From IMG/VR virus record IMGVR_UViG_3300030118_003186, positions 1-40,046 of that record: 40,046 nucleotides of DNA; one strand, written 5' to 3'. A program made the translations under genes and the position numbers. The notes beneath the pieces were generated by a model. That model had not been told where the DNA came from. It searched no databases and worked only from the letters and a program-made list of their open reading frames with translations. This document shows, one piece after another, positions 12,174-17,942 of the stretch. Source of the DNA: a virus. Numbering within the stretch: position 1 is the first letter of the stretch; each line of letters opens with the position of its first letter.

Positions 12174-14561
12174 ATGTTTATGGGACTGGGCATGCCTGTG
12201 CCCGATATAGCCAATTTACCCGGACCTTCGAGACCAGGTTACGGAGCTAAAGATAAAAGATTTATTACTAGTTGGAATATAGATAGTGATTTTGTAAATC
12301 AAACATTTACGTTTTGGGTATCAACACAAAGTACTGGTAATAATACGACTTACTATGATTATGAGATAGACTGGGGTGATGGTAGTGCTAAGGAAACTTT
12401 TACCAACAATACTAGACCTACTCATGTTTACACTTCAATAGGTGTTTATGATATAAAAATTGAAGGTATATTTCCAGGTATGTCATTAGGCTATAGATCT
12501 GGAAATCAAGATCGAGATAGACCTGAAGCTATAAAATGTGTAGAAATAAAAAACTGGGGAGATGTTCAATTTTCTAGTTTTTATTATGGGTTTCGTGGAG
12601 CAAAAGATATGGTTATAACAGCTAAAGATGAACCTACTTTTAGAGCAGCTGGAGTAAGTGGTCAATTGAGAAGTTTGTTTTCAAATTGTAAACAAATAAA
12701 AGAATTTGATTTTACAGCTTGGAAACCAATGCTTGAAGTAGGTAATGGAGGATCAAAAACAAGAATGTGTGAACAAATGTATAAGTTAGAAAAACTAACT
12801 ATTCCTCCTGTTACATGGTTTAATTACACTAATGGTGTATCAGACGACAACATCTTTGGTGGTTTAGGTAAACAAGCAGGTATAGAAATTTTAAACGCTG
12901 GAAGCGGATTGAGCACTGGTAATCAAGTAACAACTGATGGAGGTAACTTTACTATTAATGTAGGAAGTGTAGATGGATCAGGCGCTGCAGTAGATGGAAC
13001 AATAACTATAATAAACGTAGATAATAGCTGGACAAAAGACGCCGTGTTTAATTTTTCTGGAGGTCTTCAAATAAAATTAACAACTGAAAAACCTGGTTGT
13101 AATTTAATAGCGAAAGACATAACATTTACTGATTATGTTAGTTGGAGATACATACTGTATGATGCTGTAGTAAACGAAGTAGATTTTTCTAATTGGACAT
13201 TTGGTAGAATAGGAAGTATGATTCAGTGGTACTTTCTCAATAACGCTGGTTATGATTCTATAATAAATATGGATAATTGGTCTACTACTGGAGATGGTGT
13301 AACAACTATGAAGTCAATGATGACTGGTAATAGGTATAGTTACATGAATCTAAGAGGTCCTAAAATACTTAAAACTACAAATTGGGATTCTAGTGTTACT
13401 AATAATTTAACTAACTTTAGTAATTTAGGAAATACATCTAGCGGTAGATATTCTAGACTTAGAGAGTGGTGGGGTCTAAATAATATAAAATTAGGAAAAG
13501 TTACTACTTTTGAAAGAATGTTTGAGTATTTGCAGTTTCTTATTTTTGCAGATGAAAATGGAAGAAACTTTTCAAGCACGTGTATGGATAATAGAGTTAC
13601 TACTCCTACCTCACTAAACTGTACTAGATTTTTCTTTCAAACGGGATGGGTTAATCTTGATCAATACCCTGAAGCTAAGCCAGCAAATTTTGATGGTTGG
13701 AACTTTAACGCGGGTAGTCCTGTTAGTTTTAATCAAGCGTTTTATGGATCCGGTCTTCCTGGAGATGACACAACAGCGCCTGGTGGTATAACTTGGGATT
13801 TATCAAGTGCTGATTTAAGTAATGTAAGTTTCTTAGGAAGTGCTTTTAGAAGAGTTAATTATTTTCCAACTACTGGAGAAAATAGACCAAGCGCAAGACA
13901 AACTATAAAAATTGATAGCTTAAGTTCAATCTGTACTAGCATGTACTACATGGGACAACAAAGTACAATAACTGACTTTGATCTTATAGGAAGTGATATA
14001 TCTGGAGTTACTAATATGGAAAGAATATTTGGTGAAGAAGTTTCTGCCGCTACTAATGAGTTTGGTTTTAAATTTGATAATACTGTATTATTGAATAATG
14101 TTACTAATATGGTTAATTTTGTAGGTGGTGGTGGTAGATCTTTGTTTACAGAAGATTATAATAATATATTAAGAGCATTAGGTCAAACTACTGAACAAAA
14201 TAGAGTTGCTTATTTTTATAATAGTAAATTTGATGGAGGTTTAATATTTCCTTCAGGAAGAACTCCAGAGATAATGACTAATACAGGTACAGCAAATAAA
14301 GTAATAGACACAAATAAAGATTTTGTAGCGTTAGGAGTGCAAATAGGAGATATTGTAGAAACTGGTCCATCAGGAAATATTTATCAAGTAGCAGCAATTA
14401 CAAATGTAGCTACAACAGAATTAACTTTAGATGCTAATATAGTATCTGCTGCTTTTAACGATTATAATATACAAACTAGTCAAACTGCAAAAGATCGTTT
14501 CCACATATTAGATAACCCACAAAACTGGACACTAATTGATAGTGGTCCTGTAACAACTTAA
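12174..14561 (+). CDS. PKD/BspA-like adhesin 1, 795 aa
   Basis: The N-terminus MFMGLGMPVPDIANLPGPSR is shared with adhesin 2 and is probably the virion-docking tag. A PKD-type domain spans ~35-100 with YEIDWGDG (63-70) and HVYTSIGVYDIKI. Residues ~110-700 are irregular repeats in the style of BspA/DUF285 surface proteins (FDFTAWKPM, VDFSNWTFG, TNMERIF). The end, TAKDRFHILDNPQNWTLIDS then GPVTT, matches the BspA-type cap of adhesin 2, but here a ~68-residue beta insert (701-768, with QIGDIVETG and ELTLDANI) interrupts it. No enzyme motif. Likely a receptor-binding protein, possibly binding glycans or surface proteins of a Bacteroidota cell. A small acidic gene follows. Confidence 0.75.
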   Translation: MFMGLGMPVPDIANLPGPSRPGYGAKDKRFITSWNIDSDFVNQTFTFWVSTQSTGNNTTYYDYEIDWGDGSAKETFTNNTRPTHVYTSIGVYDIKIEGIFPGMSLGYRSGNQDRDRPEAIKCVEIKNWGDVQFSSFYYGFRGAKDMVITAKDEPTFRAAGVSGQLRSLFSNCKQIKEFDFTAWKPMLEVGNGGSKTRMCEQMYKLEKLTIPPVTWFNYTNGVSDDNIFGGLGKQAGIEILNAGSGLSTGNQVTTDGGNFTINVGSVDGSGAAVDGTITIINVDNSWTKDAVFNFSGGLQIKLTTEKPGCNLIAKDITFTDYVSWRYILYDAVVNEVDFSNWTFGRIGSMIQWYFLNNAGYDSIINMDNWSTTGDGVTTMKSMMTGNRYSYMNLRGPKILKTTNWDSSVTNNLTNFSNLGNTSSGRYSRLREWWGLNNIKLGKVTTFERMFEYLQFLIFADENGRNFSSTCMDNRVTTPTSLNCTRFFFQTGWVNLDQYPEAKPANFDGWNFNAGSPVSFNQAFYGSGLPGDDTTAPGGITWDLSSADLSNVSFLGSAFRRVNYFPTTGENRPSARQTIKIDSLSSICTSMYYMGQQSTITDFDLIGSDISGVTNMERIFGEEVSAATNEFGFKFDNTVLLNNVTNMVNFVGGGGRSLFTEDYNNILRALGQTTEQNRVAYFYNSKFDGGLIFPSGRTPEIMTNTGTANKVIDTNKDFVALGVQIGDIVETGPSGNIYQVAAITNVATTELTLDANIVSAAFNDYNIQTSQTAKDRFHILDNPQNWTLIDSGPVTT
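12187..12235 (+). repeat. Adhesin N-terminal DNA repeat, copy 1
   Basis: The 20 bases at 12187-12206 and the 17 bases at 12219-12235 are identical to those of copy 2 at 14869-14917. They encode the shared docking-tag sequence GMPVPD...NLPGPSRPG. The first block contains GGGCA...TGCCC, a 5-bp inverted repeat around TGCCTG. The high identity in otherwise diverged genes suggests recent duplication or gene conversion. Confidence 0.7.
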
Positions 14562-14564
14562 TAA

Positions 14565-14843
14565 ATGGCACACGTAAAAGGTATATTAGCTGACGAAAAT
14601 AATCATTGGGTTTTTTTACACAATGACAATGTAATATGTTTTGGTAACTTGCAAATAGGTAATAATTTATTTTGTTCAGAAGATAAAACATTATTACATT
14701 ATAGTTCAGAAGATGAACTTGAAGACTCTGTAAACAATTTCACTGGTGAAACAAATTATTACAAAGAACAAGCTCAAGATCCATATAGTGAAGTATATAT
14801 AGGTGAAAGTGTAAAGTACCCTGTGATTATACCTGATGAATAA
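14565..14843 (+). CDS. Small acidic partner of adhesin 1, 92 aa
   Basis: Starts MAHVKGILADENNHWVFLHN, then NDNVICFGNLQIGNNLFCSE and an acidic helix DELEDSVNNF, ending in an acidic tail. It begins 3 nt after the adhesin stop. The 73-aa gene after adhesin 2 has the same position and a similar pattern (ND-V, G-L-I, N, FC, acidic helix), so the two may be homologous. A fibre-assembly chaperone or accessory subunit is plausible but unproven. Confidence 0.6.
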   Translation: MAHVKGILADENNHWVFLHNDNVICFGNLQIGNNLFCSEDKTLLHYSSEDELEDSVNNFTGETNYYKEQAQDPYSEVYIGESVKYPVIIPDE

Positions 14844-14855
14844 GAATAATATAAT

Positions 14856-16364
14856 ATGTATATAGGAATGGGCATGCCTGTGCCCGATTTATCTAACTTG
14901 CCCGGACCTTCGAGACCTGGATACCCTAGCGGAAACCAGGGTGAAGAACACATGAAGTTTGAAGTATTAATTCCAGAAAGCGATAAAACATTAGGCTTCT
15001 CTATAAACGCAAGGACTTATACAGGAGGCCCTGGTGGTGGGAGATCATATGGTTATACTGTTGATTGGGGAGACGGCCAATCTTTTACACAACCTCCTGG
15101 TAGTAGTTATACTATAGGTTTATCTCACACGTATAATGATGCAGGTACTTATATTATAACTATTGATTGGGAAGATGCTTTTAATGGTACAAACGCGTAT
15201 TATCCTTTAGCATTTACTACTACAAGTCAGCCAAAAATTACAAATTGGATAAGTTGGGGAATACATTATAAAATAGGAAGTTATTTTAGAATGTTTGATC
15301 AGTTAGAAAATATGGTTAATACCGCAACGGACTATCCAATAATTTGGCAACAAGGCGGAGCTCTTCAAAGTCACAACTGGTCTAGAACTTTTGGCCAAGC
15401 GGAATCTTGGAATACGCCAATAAATTTATCTGATTATAATGTTAGTCAATGGACAGCTAGTGCTAGATATAGCAATACTTTTCATGATATGTATAATTTA
15501 CCTCAATTATCATTACAAAACGATACGGTAAACTGTGGAACTTCAAGTAATCCCTTTAGAGATGGTGGAATGACAGACAATGTTGGAAGAGATACTGCAA
15601 GCGGATGTAAATTTCAATTTAACAATATTAATGTTGAAGGAGCTGGTGCAAATACTTTATTTGGAAACGCGTTATTTAGATTATCTTACCTACATAAAGA
15701 AAGTTCTTTTACTAATTGGACCTATGATAATTCACTCACGACAAATGGATTTGCACAGATTGCTAATATATTTCAGGGTAGTAAAATAAAAAATTTATCA
15801 GACAATGAAAATTTAACAATTGATCTTTCAGGTTGGAAAGATAAAAATAATACAAGTTTAGCACTTTATGTTACAGGTTTTGGTTCTAGTGGCTTTGAAA
15901 AAGATGGATTAACAAATGTTACTGGAACTTTAACTATTGATTTTACTAGTCCTTACGGCATAGATTTATCTGGTCATGCGCGAAATATGTTTTATAATCT
16001 TAATGGGTCTAAATGGTCAGGATTAACTATTATAGGCGCTGGAAATTGGACTATAAATAATCTTTCTAGCGGTACACAAGGTACTAGAAACATGTTCTAC
16101 AATTGTGGCACACTTGATATTGATTTAACAAATTTTGATTTTACAGGCGTTCCTTATAAAAGCGCATTTATGACTGGTAATACAAAATTAACTACCGCAA
16201 GATATGATCAAGCTTTAATAGCCTGGGACAATAGTGGTGTTCAAAATATAGTAAATTTAAAAATGAATCTTTCACAATATACGGCTGGTGGAGCTGCGGA
16301 AACAGCTAGAAATAATTTAATAAATAATAAAGGTTGGTCAATAAATGACGGAGGACCTGTTTAA
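14856..16364 (+). CDS. PKD/BspA-like adhesin 2, 502 aa
   Basis: The N-terminus MYIGMGMPVPDLSNLPGPSR is nearly identical to adhesin 1. The PKD domain at ~38-105 has YTVDWGDG (67-74) and HTYNDAGTYIITI. A BspA/DUF285-like region follows (WNTPINLSDYNVSQW, FDFTGVP). The C-terminal cap is the standard BspA-type end: YDQALIAWDNSGVQN, LSQYTAGGAAETARNNLI and GWSINDGGPV. Shorter than adhesin 1 and without its C-terminal insert. Probably an alternative or additional receptor-binding protein; the duplication suggests two specificities on one virion or a switching pair. Confidence 0.78.
   Translation: MYIGMGMPVPDLSNLPGPSRPGYPSGNQGEEHMKFEVLIPESDKTLGFSINARTYTGGPGGGRSYGYTVDWGDGQSFTQPPGSSYTIGLSHTYNDAGTYIITIDWEDAFNGTNAYYPLAFTTTSQPKITNWISWGIHYKIGSYFRMFDQLENMVNTATDYPIIWQQGGALQSHNWSRTFGQAESWNTPINLSDYNVSQWTASARYSNTFHDMYNLPQLSLQNDTVNCGTSSNPFRDGGMTDNVGRDTASGCKFQFNNINVEGAGANTLFGNALFRLSYLHKESSFTNWTYDNSLTTNGFAQIANIFQGSKIKNLSDNENLTIDLSGWKDKNNTSLALYVTGFGSSGFEKDGLTNVTGTLTIDFTSPYGIDLSGHARNMFYNLNGSKWSGLTIIGAGNWTINNLSSGTQGTRNMFYNCGTLDIDLTNFDFTGVPYKSAFMTGNTKLTTARYDQALIAWDNSGVQNIVNLKMNLSQYTAGGAAETARNNLINNKGWSINDGGPV
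14869..14917 (+). repeat. Adhesin N-terminal DNA repeat, copy 2
   Basis: Counterpart of copy 1: blocks at 14869-14888 (20 bases) and 14901-14917 (17 bases) are identical to it. The bases are far more GC-rich than the surrounding adhesin coding DNA. Confidence 0.7.
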
Positions 16365-16378
16365 TAAAATATAATATA

Positions 16379-16600
16379 ATGCAATGTTTGGAGTTTCCAA
16401 GTGAAATAACTTATATAATAACATTTAACAATGATGAAGTTAATGGTACTTTGTATATAGATACAAATCAAGAGTTTTGTATGCCTGACTCATGGAGTAG
16501 TGAAATATTTACTAATGAAGCTGAATATATAGAAAGATGTAGCGATTTAAATATAGAGCCTAATTTACCAGAACAACCTGAAATAATGGAAGAAGAGTAA
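16379..16600 (+). CDS. Small acidic partner of adhesin 2, 73 aa
   Basis: Reads EITYIITFNNDEVNGTLYID near the N-terminus, then NQEFCMPDSWSSEIF and an acidic helix (NEAEYIERCSDL), ending EQPEIMEEE. The start follows ATATAATATA. It repeats the position of the 92-aa gene after adhesin 1 and aligns with it by pattern, so the adhesin-plus-partner unit looks duplicated. Function unknown; accessory or chaperone by analogy. Confidence 0.6.
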   Translation: MQCLEFPSEITYIITFNNDEVNGTLYIDTNQEFCMPDSWSSEIFTNEAEYIERCSDLNIEPNLPEQPEIMEEE

Positions 16601-16647
16601 ATAATAAGTGATTATAAATAAAACAATTATAAATTAAATTTAATCAA
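16601..16647 (+). promoter_or_regulatory. A/T-rich leader of the coiled-coil/TerL operon
   Basis: A 47-nt gap, large for this genome, contains AAGTGATTATAA (16606-16617) and ends with ATTAAATTTAATCAA before the ATG. The 12-mer recurs exactly at 26483-26494 and, with a two-base insert, at 5212-5227. A promoter or processing site for the packaging operon is possible; no standard -35 is seen. Confidence 0.35.
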
Positions 16648-16902
16648 ATGAAAATAAAAGAAGAAGAATTAAAAACGATCAAAGATCAGCAGCAAAAGCT
16701 AAATGAATTAGTTCATAATATAGGTTTATTAGAGAGCCAAAAGCACGGACTGCTTCATGATATAGCTGAAGTAAATAAAGAGATAGAAAGTTTTAAATCA
16801 ATACTAGAAGAAACTTATGGAGCTATTGAAGTAGATTTAAGTGATGGTTCTTATAAAGCTATCGAAGATAAAGAAGAAGAAGTTCCTGTAGCCGCTGTAT
16901 AA
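16648..16902 (+). CDS. Coiled-coil protein of 84 aa
   Basis: Residues ~1-60 are a Leu/Glu/Lys heptad-like coiled coil (LKTIKDQQQKLNELVHNIGL, LLHDIAEVNKEIESF), followed by a short segment EETYGAIEVDLSDGSY and an acidic tail. I have seen small proteins of this layout in marine phages without a known function. It starts after a 47-nt A/T-rich leader and overlaps the next gene by 1 nt (TAATG). A dimeric structural or assembly factor is possible. Confidence 0.7.
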   Translation: MKIKEEELKTIKDQQQKLNELVHNIGLLESQKHGLLHDIAEVNKEIESFKSILEETYGAIEVDLSDGSYKAIEDKEEEVPVAAV

Positions 16903-17129
16903 TGTCTAATGTTATAAGAAAAATTAGTATTGGATCTGACTATAAAAATGATGCTATGCATTATTCTGTTGGTCAAGAAGTTTACGGTGGTCATACCATA
17001 TGTGATATAATTGGTAACAAGATTGATGGTGAGTATTTGATTTATATAAAGAAAAATAACGAAGTATTACCTTGGAAAAAATTTAATCGCAATATGGCAA
17101 TAGCAGTTGAATATGATCTTCAATATTAA
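16902..17129 (+). CDS. Small conserved-looking protein of 75 aa, unknown
   Basis: Reads MSNVIRKISIGSDYKNDAMH, then YSVGQEVYGGHTICDIIG and YLIYIKKNNEVLPWKKFNRN, ending AVEYDLQY: a small beta-rich fold with no catalytic residues. It lies between the coiled-coil gene and the double-GroES-like gene with 1-nt overlaps on both sides. Similar small proteins seem frequent in marine phages, from memory. Unknown. Confidence 0.65.
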   Translation: MSNVIRKISIGSDYKNDAMHYSVGQEVYGGHTICDIIGNKIDGEYLIYIKKNNEVLPWKKFNRNMAIAVEYDLQY

Positions 17130-17722
17130 TGAGAAGTTTATATGAATTTATTGTTAAACCTAAAACAAATAGGTATAACAATACTGTAGATGTAGATGGT
17201 AAAGAACTTATAGTTAATTCAAATATTGATAACTATGAATTTGTTAGTAAAGAAGCTGTGGTTGTGCAAACACCTGCAGCTTTTAATACTGATATAAAAC
17301 CTGGAGATATTGTACACGTTCATCACAATTTATTTAGAAGATGGTATAATATGAAAGGTGAAGAAAAAAATTCATCTAAATATTTTAAAGATGATCTTTA
17401 TTTTTGTACACTAGATCAAATATATATGTACAATAATAAATGTCATTTAAACTATTGCTTTGTATCTCCTATTAAACAAGTAGACGGTTTTAACGCATCT
17501 AAAGAAAGAGAACATTTTGGTATATTAAAATATAGCAATAAGTCCTTAGAACGCGTAGGATTACATCCTGGAAAGCTTGTAGTTTTTACACCTAACTCAG
17601 AGTTTGAGTTTATTATAAATGGTGAAAGACTTTATTGTATGAAATCAAATGATATAGCAGTTACTCATGAATACGAAGGAAACGAGGAAGAATATAATCC
17701 GAGCTGGGCGAAAAGCAGTTGA
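17129..17722 (+). CDS. Putative tandem (double) GroES-like co-chaperonin domain protein
   Basis: 197 aa that read as two chaperonin-10-like halves. Half 1 (~5-100): LYEFIVKP, DGKELIVN, FVSKEAVVVQTP, then DIKPGDIVHVHHN, the GroES turn (compare E. coli VKVGDIVIFND). Half 2 (~108-185): NYCFVSPIKQ, GILKYSN, LHPGKLVVFTPNSEFEFIIN, GERLYCMKSNDIAV, closely following the GroES end (VGDIVIF, then IDNEEVLIMSESDILAI). The C-terminus YEGNEEEYNPSWAKSS is an extra tail. No clear GGIVL mobile loop is seen, so it may be an altered cap or a GroES-fold protein with another job. It lies next to the packaging genes, 10 kb from groEL. The GroES reading is inference by eye. Confidence 0.6.
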   Translation: MRSLYEFIVKPKTNRYNNTVDVDGKELIVNSNIDNYEFVSKEAVVVQTPAAFNTDIKPGDIVHVHHNLFRRWYNMKGEEKNSSKYFKDDLYFCTLDQIYMYNNKCHLNYCFVSPIKQVDGFNASKEREHFGILKYSNKSLERVGLHPGKLVVFTPNSEFEFIINGERLYCMKSNDIAVTHEYEGNEEEYNPSWAKSS

Positions 17723-17942
17723 TGAGCTAATTAAAGTAGCTGAAGAAAAAATCATTACACATACTGATGATGACGTATCTGCAGACCGCCTTAAAAATGC
17801 AGCGGCAACTAAAAAGCTTTGTATAATGGATGCTTTTGAAATATTACAACGTATAGAAGAAGAAGAAGCTATTTTAGAAGGTAAACCAAAAGAAGAAAAG
17901 AAAGAAAGAGTATTTAAGTTTGCAGAAGGGAGGAGCAAGTGA
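17667..17942 (+). CDS. Candidate small terminase subunit or packaging accessory, 91 aa
   Basis: Helical and charged: NIIRAGRKAVDELIKVAEEK, then DDDVSADRLKNAAATKKLCI, then MDAFEILQRIEEEEAILEG, ending FKFAEGRSK. It overlaps the previous gene by 56 nt, longer than usual here, yet no later in-frame start would keep the helical N-terminus. Its end overlaps the TerL GTG by 4 nt and encodes the TerL Shine-Dalgarno. Position directly before terL is where the small terminase usually lies, which is the only basis for the call; no HTH is obvious. Confidence 0.5.
   Translation: MNTKETRKNIIRAGRKAVDELIKVAEEKIITHTDDDVSADRLKNAAATKKLCIMDAFEILQRIEEEEAILEGKPKEEKKERVFKFAEGRSK
17928..17941 (+). promoter_or_regulatory. 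Strong Shine-Dalgarno before the TerL GTG start
   Basis: GGGAGGAGCAAGTG: GGAGG ends 5 nt before the GTG at 17939. Most starts in this window lack such a site, so here it decides the start. It lies inside the end of the preceding gene, coupling the two. Confidence 0.6.

Noticed and set aside
15580-15789. + strand open frame of 69 codons inside adhesin 2
   Set aside because: Entirely inside the adhesin in another frame with no separate leader or recognizable product.
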